The notes below the pieces were generated by a model. It was given only the letters and a program-made list of their open reading frames with translations. It did not search any database and was not told where the DNA came from. A stretch of 64,000 nt of DNA from Sinisalibacter aestuarii (GTDB lineage: Bacteria; Pseudomonadota; Alphaproteobacteria; Rhodobacterales; Rhodobacteraceae), in contig NZ_BROH01000001.1 of NCBI RefSeq assembly GCF_027923545.1, forward strand, positions 881,001 through 945,000, given 5' to 3'. This document shows, piece after piece, positions 15,758 through 24,750 of this stretch. Numbering within the stretch: position 1 is the stretch's first letter; each line of letters opens with the position of its first letter. A program made the translations under genes and the position numbers.

Positions 15758-16609
15758 ATGCGCTACATCACCATTTGTGCCACACTTTGCCTCGCGTCTG
15801 CGGCCTCGGCCGAGACGCTGACCGAACTCTGGACACTCGACGGCTTCCAGATGCCTGAATCCGCCTATTACGAGGCCGGGTCCGGCAATATCGTGGTCAG
15901 CAATATCGGCGCGTTCGGGCCCGATGGCGGCATGGATGGCGCGCTTTCGCTGGTCTCGCCCGATGGCAGTCTGATCGAGGCCTCCTGGGTCGACGGTCTG
16001 ATGGATCCCAAGGGCATGGCATCGCACGATGGCAAGCTCTATGTCGCCGACGCGGTGGGTCTTCAGGTGGTCGACATCGCGTCGGGCACGCTCGAAGCCA
16101 CCATCGCCCTTCCGGGCGCCATGTTCCCCAACGACGTTGCGGTCGGGCCGGATGGCGCGGTCTATGTCAGCGAATTCATGGGCGGCGGCATTTTCCGCGT
16201 GATGGATGGCACGGCAGAGCTATGGAAGGAACTCGGCTCGTTGCCGCTGCCAAATGGCATTTTCGTCGATGGCGACCGGATGATCGTCGGGTCATTCGGC
16301 GACGAGATGGGCGAAAACTTCGCGGTGAACAATCCCGGTGGCCTGATTGCCGTGGATCTTGCCACCGGGGAAGCAACGCCGCTCGATGGCGCGCAGGGCG
16401 TCGCCAGTGTCGACGGCCTGGTCGCTGTCGGTGACATGATCGTCTATGACGACAATCCAACCGGGCGGATCATGCTCTGGAAGGACGGCACGAACCAAGT
16501 TATCGCCGAAACCGCACCCGGCGCGGCCGATCTTGGGGCCATGGACACGACAATCCTTGTGCCGAACCTGAACGCCGGCCAGGTCACCGCCTACCAGCTA
16601 AGCGAATAG
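15758..16609 (+). CDS. Secreted SMP-30/gluconolactonase-like beta-propeller protein
   Basis: This 283-residue protein has a signal peptide, MRYITICATLCLASAASA. Propeller-type strands follow: PESAYYEAGSGNIVVSNIG, DPKGMASHDGKLYVAD, FPNDVAVGPDGAVYVSEFMG, PNGIFVDGDRMIVGSFG, and VASVDGLVAVGDMIVYDDNP. The spacing PNDVAVGPDG resembles metal-binding SMP-30/lactonase enzymes, where Asn and Asp ligate calcium or zinc. Periplasmic lactone hydrolysis is plausible, but no substrate can be named. A GAAGGGAGA site precedes ATG 15758. A hairpin follows the stop. It stands alone, divergent from the FG-GAP gene. Confidence 0.75.
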   Translation: MRYITICATLCLASAASAETLTELWTLDGFQMPESAYYEAGSGNIVVSNIGAFGPDGGMDGALSLVSPDGSLIEASWVDGLMDPKGMASHDGKLYVADAVGLQVVDIASGTLEATIALPGAMFPNDVAVGPDGAVYVSEFMGGGIFRVMDGTAELWKELGSLPLPNGIFVDGDRMIVGSFGDEMGENFAVNNPGGLIAVDLATGEATPLDGAQGVASVDGLVAVGDMIVYDDNPTGRIMLWKDGTNQVIAETAPGAADLGAMDTTILVPNLNAGQVTAYQLSE

Positions 16610-16935
16610 CCGCAGGGAGCCGCCGCCGGGGAGCGCGTGGCCCCGGCGCGTCATCTGTCGAACATCATTTGGATGCGCGCGTCGCTCTGTTGAACTGTGC
16701 CCCCATCGCATCGCGGCAGATCTCGCGGTCTGACACCACCGCCATCACCTTTGAATTTATTTGTTGAAAACTGCCTCTTGCCATTCTGCCGATGCACTAC
16801 CCATGCGATTTTCAGGGCTTTCGATGGCCTGAAAGCGCCCGTGAGCACTCACAAATACGCGACCGCGTTTGCGCCACGTGTGACCCTGCCAGCGATAACT
16901 AAGCTGCGCTTCCCGCATTCAGCAGGCGTTCTGCC
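16610..16935. other. Intergenic stretch with one hairpin
   Basis: No gene is supported. A hairpin with arms CGCCGGGG (16624-16631) and CCCCGGCG (16641-16648) follows the SMP-30-like stop by 14 bp and may end its transcription, although no T-run follows. The remainder is unremarkable and ends at the stop codon of the minus-strand SDR gene. Confidence 0.5.
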
Positions 16936-17706
16936 CTACTGCGCCAGAAACCCGCCATCGACGACGAGTTCGGTGCCGGTGATATAGCTGGCATCGTCGG
17001 ATGCGAGGAACATGACGGCCTTTGCAACCTCGTCGGCGCGGCCGATCCGGCCCAGCGGGATCTTCTCGATCTCCTTGGCGAACAGCGTTTCGGCGTCGAT
17101 CTCCTGACGCTGCCCGCTCGGGCTCAGCATGCGCGGCATCAGGCCCGGATGGACCGAGTTCGCACGTATGCCATCGGCGGCATAGCGACAGGCGATGGCT
17201 TTGGTATACAGGCGCAGGGCGCCCTTGGAGGCGGTATAGGCCGGATGCGTCAGCGCATCGCCGACGAACCCCGCGATCGAGGAGATGTTGACGATCGCTC
17301 CACCGCCGGCTTTGCGCATGTGCGGCACGCAGGCCCTGGTGCCCAGATATGCCCCGGTCATGTTGATCGCCATGATCTTTTCGAAGTCCGAAAGCGATTC
17401 AGGGTCGAGCCCCGACCGCCCGCCGATCCCGGCATTGTTCACCAGGATGTGGATCCCCCCGAAAGCGTCAGCCGCCTGCGCCGCAACGCTCGCCCAGTCT
17501 TCCTCGCTGGTAACGTCGGCCCGCACGAAAATGCATCTGCCGCCATCCGCGTTGATCTGTTCCGCGGTTTCCCGTCCGAACTCGACGTGAACGTCGCTGA
17601 TGCAGATTGCGGCGCCCTCCCGTGCAAAAAGCCGCGCCTCTTCGGCGCCCATACCGTTGGCGCCGCCAGAAATGACGACCACCTTGCCTTCGAACCGATT
17701 TCCCAA
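16936..17706 (-). CDS. Short-chain dehydrogenase/reductase (SDR)
   Basis: This 256-residue NAD(P)-dependent oxidoreductase has a classical SDR layout: SGGANGMGAEEARLFAREG (cofactor glycines), an Asp after the second strand (ISDVHVEF) favouring NAD, LVNNAGIG, the serine in NISSIAG, the catalytic pair in YTASK, and GRIGRADEVAKAVMFLASDD. The C-terminus is TGTELVVDGGFLAQ. The start is taken as TTG at 17706 because GGAGGAGG lies just before it; the longer frame overlaps the next gene. It is closely related to the SDR at 25994-26758, including the unusual GANGMGA and HPGLMPRML segments. It is cotranscribed with the triple-NTF2 gene. Confidence 0.87.
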   Translation of the reverse strand: MGNRFEGKVVVISGGANGMGAEEARLFAREGAAICISDVHVEFGRETAEQINADGGRCIFVRADVTSEEDWASVAAQAADAFGGIHILVNNAGIGGRSGLDPESLSDFEKIMAINMTGAYLGTRACVPHMRKAGGGAIVNISSIAGFVGDALTHPAYTASKGALRLYTKAIACRYAADGIRANSVHPGLMPRMLSPSGQRQEIDAETLFAKEIEKIPLGRIGRADEVAKAVMFLASDDASYITGTELVVDGGFLAQ

Positions 17707-17752
17707 ATTGTCCTCCTCCGACGACGCTTTTCTTGAACCGGCGCTTGCCGGC

Positions 17753-19114
17753 CTACTGATAGGGACCGTAATCGCGCTGATAGTGAAAGTGTGAAAAAGC
17801 CCACCCTTCCCCTTGCCTGACCGCCGTCGCACGGTAGCGCCCTCCGGCGCAGAGCACCGGCCCCCCGCCGTCGGGCGTGCGCCGGGTGAAGGCATAGCAA
17901 TTCAGTTCCGCGCGATCACCCTCGACCGAGACCAGGGTGTTGAAGGTATAGTGCTGATAGAACGGCTTCAGATCGCGGTCGATCGCAAGCTGGTCGATCA
18001 TGCTGCGCCGGTCGAAGCGTTTGCCCATGCCCGACTCGAAATTGCACTGAACGTCCTCGGTAAAGCAGCTCTCCATCAGCGCGAAGTCGCCCGCATCGAA
18101 ACACCAGGTGTACATGGCGTGCAACTCCGCGATCCGTTCTTCGTCCGATGCGGGGGCGTTGTCGGCCACAGAGAAGGGCGCCAGGAACCGGGCGGCGAGT
18201 TGAGTGCCATCTCGTGGGTCGTCGCACAGGGGCTTACCCTTCTCCCAGATCTGTTCGTAGTGCAGAGACCGGATCCGCCAGCCCTTCTTGTCCTGGGTCA
18301 GCGACACGGCCAGGAAGCCGCCGGTGTGCCTGTTTTCGCTGCCGTCGGTGCCCCCCGTTACCTGGTAGAAGTAGGACGCGAATTCCGCGCCGTCCGGATT
18401 GATCCGGATCAGCTCGTTGGTCAGGTAGGTCATTCGCTTGGCGCCGCCAGCACAGAGTGCATCGACGGCATTGCCGCTTCCTGCGCCGGGCCAAAGGATC
18501 CGGTCGGCATCCGCGAGCGTTACGGAGACGGCATCGCGATCATCGGCGTCGGCGGCACGAAAGAGGCGCAGAACGGCATCCGATACGGCCTGACGCGGGC
18601 TCGACGCCGGGTCGGACGCCTGCTCGTCCGGCACGCCGAAGGTCGAGCCCTCGTCGATACCGTGCATGACCGGTGCGAATTGCGGCGCGCTGGCCGTCAT
18701 CGCCGCAGGCAAGGTGCCTTCGGTCCAGAGGTCTTGCCAGCACTTGACCGCGATCTTCCAGCCATCGGGGGTCCTGACCATCTGGTTGCGATAATAGCCT
18801 CCGGCCAGAAACAGATCGTCGGGCTGCGGCAGAGCCAGTTCGCGGGAATTGATAAGGTTGCCGTAGAAATAGCCGCGGTCACCGTCGATCCTGACATACT
18901 GGTTCGAGATCATGTGCCTGCGCAGTGCGAACAACGGCGCGCGCGCCTGCACCGCGGCTTTCAGGGAAGGAAAATCGTAGCAGGATTCCATCGTCGAGGA
19001 GTGGAACTCCATCGGATCGGCAAAACAACGGCTAAGGCTCTCCCAATCGCACAGGTCGAGCGCCCAGGCATATTCGTTCATCAGTTTCTTGATCTGCTGC
19101 ACGTCGTTGGTCAT
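17753..19114 (-). CDS. Triple SnoaL/NTF2-like domain protein (paralogue A)
   Basis: This 453-residue soluble protein is made of three tandem NTF2-like domains, at about 1-150, 175-310 and 320-453. Each has the opening helix (EYAWALDLCDW; LRLFRAADADD; MYTWCFDAGDF), a central strand with (H/T)xxxN, and a closing strand pair (GWKIAVKCWQD; GWRIRSLHYEQ; GWAFSHFHYQRDYGPY). Tyr and His at the positions used for catalysis in BaiE-like dehydratases are present in domains 1 and 3 (Y/H) but replaced by Leu and Thr in domain 2. It may be a dehydratase or isomerase with two active sites. It is homologous end to end with 29013-30431 and 30448-31836. The true start is MTNDVQQ. Confidence 0.82.
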   Translation of the reverse strand: MTNDVQQIKKLMNEYAWALDLCDWESLSRCFADPMEFHSSTMESCYDFPSLKAAVQARAPLFALRRHMISNQYVRIDGDRGYFYGNLINSRELALPQPDDLFLAGGYYRNQMVRTPDGWKIAVKCWQDLWTEGTLPAAMTASAPQFAPVMHGIDEGSTFGVPDEQASDPASSPRQAVSDAVLRLFRAADADDRDAVSVTLADADRILWPGAGSGNAVDALCAGGAKRMTYLTNELIRINPDGAEFASYFYQVTGGTDGSENRHTGGFLAVSLTQDKKGWRIRSLHYEQIWEKGKPLCDDPRDGTQLAARFLAPFSVADNAPASDEERIAELHAMYTWCFDAGDFALMESCFTEDVQCNFESGMGKRFDRRSMIDQLAIDRDLKPFYQHYTFNTLVSVEGDRAELNCYAFTRRTPDGGGPVLCAGGRYRATAVRQGEGWAFSHFHYQRDYGPYQ

Positions 19115-19179
19115 GCTGGTCCCTTGCCTCCCCGAGTGGCGCAAGATTACGGCTGCGGGAAAGGGCCGGCGACAAACAG

Positions 19180-19198
19180 GATGTTCATTGTGAACATC
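19180..19198. promoter_or_regulatory. Symmetric operator candidate between divergent NTF2 genes
   Basis: GATGTTCA and TGAACATC are perfect 8-bp arms around TTG. The centre lies 75 bp from the start of the minus-strand triple-NTF2 gene and 78 bp from the start of the plus-strand single-NTF2 gene. It is therefore almost exactly midway, as expected for a shared operator. The regulator is unknown; the winged-helix/SBP fusion (19785-21479) and the IclR-type gene at the right edge are candidates. Confidence 0.6.
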
Positions 19199-19266
19199 TT
19201 TCTCCAATCCGGACGTATGAGCGCGCGGTTAGGCTCCGGGTGGCGCAATCGGGGAGGAGATATCAA

Positions 19267-19734
19267 ATGTCGGATGAACTCGCGCAGGCCTATATTGACA
19301 TCTGCCTGACCCAAGGACGCTATGCTGTTGGCCTGGACAGCGCGGACTTTGCCCTGGTCGGCAGCGCGTTTGTCGAGGATGCCACATTTCAGACCCCTGC
19401 CGGGGTGGTCTGGGAGGGGCGTGCAACCATTGTCGAGAATCTCAGCACAGGCCACCAGGCGCGAAAAGGCGGCGCTCCCGGCATCTTTCAGCGCCATCAT
19501 GTGACGACGCGGCACGTCGTGCTGGATGACCCGATGACGGCCTCCGTGGACAGCTATTTTGTCGTCACGACGGAGAACGGCCTCGACTTCAGCGGAACCT
19601 ACAAGGACCTGTTCAGGAAGGAGGACGGGGGCTGGCTGATCGGTGCCCGCGTCATCACCTGCGACTGGCTGCATCCGCAATCCCGATTTGCCTCGCCCAC
19701 GATCAAAGTGCGTGCGCGCGGCGATCTGGGCTAG
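19267..19734 (+). CDS. SnoaL/NTF2-like protein
   Basis: This is a 155-residue single-domain NTF2-like protein beginning MSDELAQAYIDICLTQGRYAVGLD. This retains the Tyr and Asp spacing (Y-x4-D) seen in BaiE-type dehydratases. QRHHVTTRHVVL supplies a histidine at the expected strand. The end, DGGWLIGARVITCDWLHP, is a typical closing hairpin. Function is likely a small-molecule dehydratase, isomerase or hydrolase. The ATG at 19267 has GGGGAGGAG upstream; the longer frame starting at 19240 lacks a site. It is divergent from the triple-NTF2 gene around the operator at 19180-19198. Confidence 0.8.
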   Translation: MSDELAQAYIDICLTQGRYAVGLDSADFALVGSAFVEDATFQTPAGVVWEGRATIVENLSTGHQARKGGAPGIFQRHHVTTRHVVLDDPMTASVDSYFVVTTENGLDFSGTYKDLFRKEDGGWLIGARVITCDWLHPQSRFASPTIKVRARGDLG

Positions 19735-19784
19735 GTCGCCGCATCTCAAATCGCGGCACGGGCAGGCAGCATTCCGGCCCCGGA

Positions 19785-21479
19785 TCAATCGGTGCCGTTG
19801 CCCTCTCTGGCGAGCTGCAGGATCTGCGCGGCGGCCCTTTTCAGCGCGATCTTCGGAGTTTGCAGGCCCGCAAGCGCATCATGGATTTCGTCCCCCAGGA
19901 TTCGTTCGGTCTCGAGGAACCTTGACCCGATCGGCCGGTACTGGGTCTGGAGGCGGCGCATTTCGGCCTGCTTCTGAATGAAGCGCTGGACCCGCATGCC
20001 GGGGCGAGTTTCAGGGTCGATCATATCGCTGAACCGCGGTGCAATGGGCAGACCGGTCGACGACTGGTTTCTGCTGGTTCCGGTCGAAATCAGCCATCGG
20101 ATCGCTTTTGCGGCCGAAGCTGCCCTGGCGTCGGTCACGTTGGCGGGAATCGACAGGACGTAGCCGCTCAGCGGCATGGCTTTGACGCCGCCACGCAATG
20201 TCGGCTGTGTCAGGTATTTGATCCTGTGCCGGGCGATGGAGCGCGGGTCGTATTCGGCCTGGCTCATGTAGTTGGACCACGAGAAACACATCGCGGCATG
20301 GCCCCGCATAAACGTGTCGACCGACACGTCCCAGGCCATGTCGAGGATGTTGGCGGGCGATATTTCGACCAGTTGCGAGAGAAATTCGAGCGTCTGCAGA
20401 GCTTCGTTGCTGCTGACGATCGCCGCGAATTCCTCGACCGACACCTTGGGCCCCGGTTTGCTGAAGTTGGAGGTTTCTCCGAAGGTCTTGAAGGCACCGG
20501 CCGCGACCAGCAGCGTCCTGAATGTGGTGGCGACGGCAGTTCCTCGGCGGGCATCCCACACGATACCGGCCCTGTTCAGCTTCGGCGCGTTCAGTTCGCG
20601 GCCCGCGGCAATCACCTCGTCGAAACGCGCAGGTGGCGGAAGACCCGCTGCCTCGAAGAGATCGGTGCGGATCGCGAACATGTTGGTGGCGCAATAGATC
20701 GGCACACCGTAGAGCCTGCCGTCGATTTTTCCCAATGCGCCCAAACCGTCGAGTTCGTCGGCCTGGGCGGGGTTCAGGACATTGTCCAGCGGGCGAATGA
20801 CACCGCGCCGCGCCAGCTCGTCCATGTAGGCGAGGTCGACACTCAGGATGTCGTACTGCGACTGATCAAGCTCATGGTTCGCCGCGATTTCCTGGCGGAG
20901 CCGCATCCCCTTTATGAGAACTATGTCGCTCTTTTTCGCGCCGAGACCGCTGCGAAAATCGAACCACAGGTTGCGAAGGCTGATGAAGTACGGGTCGTCA
21001 TGCAAGAGGAACTTGAGCCCCGTATCGGCAATGGCGCTGAGGTCGTCGCGATCCATCGACGGTATCGCCGTCAAACCACGCGCACCGAAATAGAAGTAGC
21101 TCGCATCCGAAACGGAATCGGCCAGACCCATGGTCTCGATGAGAACCTGCTTGAAATGATCAAGGAAGGCGTCAAAGGCCCTTTCGGTCTCCGCGCTGGC
21201 GTGAAGGGAGAAGGTTCGCCCCGTCTTTGTTCTCGGGCGTTGCTCGATCACGCCATCGCTTATCAGGTCCAGGATGAACCGCCTGGATGTGCTGTAGGGA
21301 AGGCCGGTTGTGCTGGCGAGCGACGTGATGGTCGCCGTCTTGCCGCTATCGGTGTTCTCGACCAGATGCGCCAACACGTTCCAGAACGGGCGCGAGTCGC
21401 GGCCGCCGGCAACGATCTGAAACGACGCATCCACGTCTTTCAGCAGCTTGATCAGTCTCACTCTTTCAAAGCGTTCCAT
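19785..21479 (-). CDS. Winged-helix regulator fused to an ABC-type solute-binding (SBP family 1) domain
   Basis: This 564-residue protein has no signal peptide. Residues 1 to about 110 look like a winged helix-turn-helix: VLAHLVENTDSGKTATITSLA, GLPYSTSRRFILDLISDG and VIEQRPRTKTGRTFSLHAS. From about 165 on it resembles extracellular solute-binding protein family 1. DILSVDLAYMDELARRGVIRPLD, GRLYGVPIYCATNMFAIRTDLFE, FMRGHAAMCFSW and SSTGLPIAPRF are recognisable sugar-SBP patterns. An SBP fold kept in the cytoplasm as the sensor of a transcription factor would report an imported sugar-like ligand. The start MERFERVRLIKLLKD is chosen because everything upstream lies in non-coding sequence. It is divergent from the TRAP operon with a 295-bp gap. 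Confidence 0.78.
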   Translation of the reverse strand: MERFERVRLIKLLKDVDASFQIVAGGRDSRPFWNVLAHLVENTDSGKTATITSLASTTGLPYSTSRRFILDLISDGVIEQRPRTKTGRTFSLHASAETERAFDAFLDHFKQVLIETMGLADSVSDASYFYFGARGLTAIPSMDRDDLSAIADTGLKFLLHDDPYFISLRNLWFDFRSGLGAKKSDIVLIKGMRLRQEIAANHELDQSQYDILSVDLAYMDELARRGVIRPLDNVLNPAQADELDGLGALGKIDGRLYGVPIYCATNMFAIRTDLFEAAGLPPPARFDEVIAAGRELNAPKLNRAGIVWDARRGTAVATTFRTLLVAAGAFKTFGETSNFSKPGPKVSVEEFAAIVSSNEALQTLEFLSQLVEISPANILDMAWDVSVDTFMRGHAAMCFSWSNYMSQAEYDPRSIARHRIKYLTQPTLRGGVKAMPLSGYVLSIPANVTDARAASAAKAIRWLISTGTSRNQSSTGLPIAPRFSDMIDPETRPGMRVQRFIQKQAEMRRLQTQYRPIGSRFLETERILGDEIHDALAGLQTPKIALKRAAAQILQLAREGNGTD

Positions 21480-21774
21480 GGAAAATCGCGATCTGTGGGG
21501 AAGCCGAACCCGGGCTTGTGCCTGGGGCGATTCACCGGAACACCCCCGCCGCGCCTCAACCCGGGATGTGCGGGCATCTGCGCCCTGCACGACATGAGAC
21601 AATAGCCAGATTGGACATTTTTGCAAGCCTTCCGGCCGGTCGGCGGCGATATAGGTCTCGGCGCGGGCCAAGGGTCCGGCACGATGCGTCAATACCGTGT
21701 TTCCGCGCTTGCGGAGAGGCAGTGCAGGTATCGGAGCCGGCGGCAGGAAAGGCCCGTTGAAAGGGAGGAACCAC

Positions 21775-22815
21775 ATGAAATCCACAAAACTCCTGTCCGG
21801 ACTCGCAGGCGGTCTGGCCATTTCGATGCTCGCATTGACGGCGGGCCAGGCGCTCGCGGCGGACTATGTGATGAAGGTCGGCCTTGAGGCCCCGCCGCCC
21901 GATCCGGCGAACCCGGATCATTCGCGGACGCCTTTGGCCGAGTTCGAGCAAGATCTCGAGGCAGCATCCGGCGGCCGGATCGACGTGCAGATCTTCTGGA
22001 ACGGTCAGCTTGGCAAGGTCGACAACGTTCTGAATCTCGTCCGTGGCGGTCAGGTCGAAGCGGAGATGGCTGCCGATGGCCACCTGGCGCCGTATTTCTC
22101 GGACATCCAGATCCTCGGCGTGCCCTATATCTTTTCGAGCGCTGAGGTCGCACATGAGGTGCTGGATGGGCCGGCGGGCCAGATGCTGGCAGAGAAGCTG
22201 TCCGAAGCCACCGACATGTACCCGCTCGGATGGATGGAGAACGGTGGTTTCCGCCACTTCACCGCGAACTCGCCGCTCAACACGGTGGACGATCTGAAAG
22301 GCCTGAAGATCCGCACGATGTCGAACCCGGCGCATATGGAGATGGTGCGTGCCCTTGGTGCATCGCCGACTCCGATCCCGTGGGCGGACCTCTATACCTC
22401 GCTCCAGACCGGGGTGGTCGACGGGGAAGAGAACTCGCTGGCGACGTTCCGCGTCCCCCGCCTTGAGGAAGTGCAGAAGCACATCATCATGGACGGGCAC
22501 GTCTACGCGGCGCTCACGGTGGTGGTATCTCAGAAATGGCTCGACAGCCTGCCCGATGATCTGCGTCAGGCCGTGCTCGAAGCGGGGCAGCGGATGACCG
22601 AACGGAACCGCCAGATCTCGGCGGATTCCGAGGCCAGCGATCGCGCCTATCTCGAGTCGAAGGACGTGACGATCGTCGACCTCAGCACCGAGGAGAAAGC
22701 CAGGTTCCGCGATCTGACCCAGGCGCCGGTCCTCGAAATGGTCAAGGACAGCGTCAGCCAGGAGATCGTCGATATCTTTCTGAGCGAAGTCGCCAAGGCC
22801 GAAAGCGGCCAGTAG
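21775..22815 (+). CDS. dctP: TRAP transporter substrate-binding protein (DctP family)
   Basis: This 346-residue periplasmic protein has signal peptide MKSTKLLSGLAGGLAISMLA through AGQALAAD. DctP-family hallmarks are FWNGQLG, the ligand-carboxylate arginine in LKGLKIRTMSNP, ALGASPTPIPWADLYTSLQTG, and VVDGEENSLATF. TRAP systems use a sodium gradient to import organic acids, so a sugar acid or other hydroxy acid is the likely substrate. It heads an operon with both membrane subunits and then acid-processing enzymes. A hairpin (22837-22865) follows the gene. The ATG has AAGGGAGGAA upstream. Confidence 0.93.
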   Translation: MKSTKLLSGLAGGLAISMLALTAGQALAADYVMKVGLEAPPPDPANPDHSRTPLAEFEQDLEAASGGRIDVQIFWNGQLGKVDNVLNLVRGGQVEAEMAADGHLAPYFSDIQILGVPYIFSSAEVAHEVLDGPAGQMLAEKLSEATDMYPLGWMENGGFRHFTANSPLNTVDDLKGLKIRTMSNPAHMEMVRALGASPTPIPWADLYTSLQTGVVDGEENSLATFRVPRLEEVQKHIIMDGHVYAALTVVVSQKWLDSLPDDLRQAVLEAGQRMTERNRQISADSEASDRAYLESKDVTIVDLSTEEKARFRDLTQAPVLEMVKDSVSQEIVDIFLSEVAKAESGQ

Positions 22816-22836
22816 GCCCGCCGGGTGTTGGCTGAT

Positions 22837-22865
22837 GCCTCGGGCCGCACTCCCCGGCCCGAGGC
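22837..22865 (+). other. Intercistronic hairpin after dctP
   Basis: Arms GCCTCGGGCCG (22837-22847) and CGGCCCGAGGC (22855-22865) form a perfect 11-bp stem with a 7-nt loop and no T-run. Such structures behind binding-protein genes usually protect the upstream message from 3' decay or dampen read-through, so the binding protein is made in excess over the permease. Confidence 0.65.
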
Positions 22866-22901
22866 GGGTACTCTGATCGACGAAACTAGGGAAAGCATGC
22901 C

Positions 22902-23441
22902 ATGCAAAGGCTTTTTGCTGGATTGTGCAGGGTCATCTCCGTTGCGCAGTTTCTGACGCTGGTCGGGATGTCCGGTGTCATGATCAGCCTTGTTTTCACG
23001 CGCTACGCTTTTTCCTTTTCTCCGTCATGGAGCGAAGAGGTAACGCGGTATCTTATGGTCTGGTCGGTAATGCTCGGGGCCGTTGTGCTTCTGTTTTTCG
23101 ATGACCACATCACGCTGCATCTTCTCGAAAGCAAGCTCGGACCGCGTTTGAATCGGCTGCGGGTGCTGGTCGTCCGGGTCATCATCCTGGGCGTCTGCCT
23201 GGTGACCGGCTGGACGAGCATCGGGTTTGTCCAGCAGATGAGCACGGTCAGATCCTTCGGGCTTGGCACCTCCATGCTGATCGCGACTTTGCCGATAGCC
23301 ATTGCCTTCTGGCTCATGGCGCTGGTCGTCCTGTACCAGATCGTCCGGGATATCGTCGGCCCGCGCAGCGGTGCGACGTCGCTCGGGATCAGGCAATCAG
23401 ACTACATGGATGGGTCGTTCCGACCCGCAGACAGCGAGTAG
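22902..23441 (+). CDS. dctQ: TRAP transporter small permease (DctQ family)
   Basis: This is a 179-residue membrane protein with four hydrophobic helices: FLTLVGMSGVMISLVFTRYA, YLMVWSVMLGAVVLLFFDD, VLVVRVIILGVCLVTGWTS and IATLPIAIAFWLMALVVLYQ. PSWSEEVTRYLMVW is the diagnostic DctQ motif. It acts with the large permease and the binding protein. The gene begins 86 bp after dctP beyond the hairpin and ends 5 bp before dctM. Confidence 0.9.
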   Translation: MQRLFAGLCRVISVAQFLTLVGMSGVMISLVFTRYAFSFSPSWSEEVTRYLMVWSVMLGAVVLLFFDDHITLHLLESKLGPRLNRLRVLVVRVIILGVCLVTGWTSIGFVQQMSTVRSFGLGTSMLIATLPIAIAFWLMALVVLYQIVRDIVGPRSGATSLGIRQSDYMDGSFRPADSE

Positions 23442-23446
23442 CTCCG

Positions 23447-24736
23447 ATGTCCATTGTACTGGTCCTTATCGTTTTCTTCGGGATGATCCTGCTGGGTGTG
23501 CCCGTGGCGTTTTCCATGCTGGCTATCTCGGCGCTCTACTTCGCGACAGGTCCGATCCCGAGCTTCGTCGAGTTGTTGCCTCAGAAGGTCTTCGAAGGGA
23601 TCGACTACATCGTTCTGACCGCGATCCCGTTCTTCCTTCTGGCCGGCGAAATCATGAACCGGTCCGGTATGGCCGAGCGGCTCATGCACTTTGCCAATCT
23701 GATCGTCGGGCGCGTCAGGGGCGGATTTGCCTATGTCAACGTCCTCGCCTCGCTGCTGTTCTCGGGGCTGACGGGCGTTGCCGTCGGCGATATCGCGGCG
23801 CTCGGCAAGCTTGAGGTCGAGGCGATGGAAAAGTCCGGCTACCCGCGCGCATTCGCGGCGGCGGTGACCGTTTCATCTTCTCTGGTCGGCCCGATCATCC
23901 CGCCCTCGGGTGTGATCATCCTCTATTGCGCGATCATGAACACCTCGGTCGGTGGCATGTTCCTGGCAGCGCTGATTCCGGGCGTATTGATGGCGGTTGC
24001 GGATATGCTGATCATCGGCGTGGAGGCCCGGAAACGCAATTTCCCGGTGGCGAACGTTTCCCGCACCTGGCCCGATTTCGTGCTTTCGACAAAGGACGCC
24101 ACGCTTGCGCTTCTGATGCCGGTTCTGCTGATTGGCGGGATCGTCGGGGGCATCATGACGCCAACCGAAGCCGCCGCCGCGGCTGTGGTCTATGCCCTGT
24201 TCGTGGGAACCGTCATCTATCGTGCACTGAGCCTGCGGCAGCTGGCGCGCATCTTCATCAGCTCCGGCTTTGATGCGGCACGGCTTCTTTTCATGATCGG
24301 CTCGGCGCTCGCCATGACCTGGATCTTCGCGCTCGAGAACGTGTCCGGTCTGGCCAGCGACTTCTTCAGCACGCTCGATGTTTCGCCAATCGTGCTGGTG
24401 ATCTGCATCAATATCCTGTTCCTCGTGCTCGGCATGTTCATGGATGCGGCGCTGGCGCTGATCCTGTTCGCCCCCGTCATCGCGCCTGTGGCCTACGCCG
24501 CGGGCATGGGCGACCTTCAATTCGGGATCATGGTGATCGTGAATGTCACCATCGGCCTGGCAACGCCGCCGATCGGCAATGTGCTGTTCGCAATGTGCAG
24601 CGTCGTTTCCCTGAAAACCAGCGACCTGGTGCGCGAGCTTCTGCCCTTCCTGGCACTCAAGTTCATCCTGCTGGTCCTGGTCGGGACGGTGCCGGCCCTG
24701 ACGACCTTCATCCCGTCTTTGCTCGGCTTCAACTAG
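23447..24736 (+). CDS. dctM: TRAP transporter large permease (DctM family)
   Basis: This is a 429-residue protein with about 12 membrane segments that forms the sodium-driven transport channel. Family patterns are LLGVPVAFSMLAISALYF, FLLAGEIMNRSGMAERL, VNVLASLLFSGLTGVAVGD, SSLVGPIIPPSGVIILY, GGIMTPTEAAAAAVVYAL and NVTIGLATPPIGNVLF. It follows dctQ closely and is followed 14 bp later by an enolase-superfamily enzyme, so uptake and first catabolic steps are made together. Confidence 0.94.
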   Translation: MSIVLVLIVFFGMILLGVPVAFSMLAISALYFATGPIPSFVELLPQKVFEGIDYIVLTAIPFFLLAGEIMNRSGMAERLMHFANLIVGRVRGGFAYVNVLASLLFSGLTGVAVGDIAALGKLEVEAMEKSGYPRAFAAAVTVSSSLVGPIIPPSGVIILYCAIMNTSVGGMFLAALIPGVLMAVADMLIIGVEARKRNFPVANVSRTWPDFVLSTKDATLALLMPVLLIGGIVGGIMTPTEAAAAAVVYALFVGTVIYRALSLRQLARIFISSGFDAARLLFMIGSALAMTWIFALENVSGLASDFFSTLDVSPIVLVICINILFLVLGMFMDAALALILFAPVIAPVAYAAGMGDLQFGIMVIVNVTIGLATPPIGNVLFAMCSVVSLKTSDLVRELLPFLALKFILLVLVGTVPALTTFIPSLLGFN

Positions 24737-24750
24737 GTCAGGGGACCACC

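Noticed and set aside
17813-19309. 498-codon plus-strand open frame opposite the triple-NTF2 gene
   Set aside because: The composition is typical of an antisense GC-rich frame, while the minus-strand frame has conserved paralogues in the same window.
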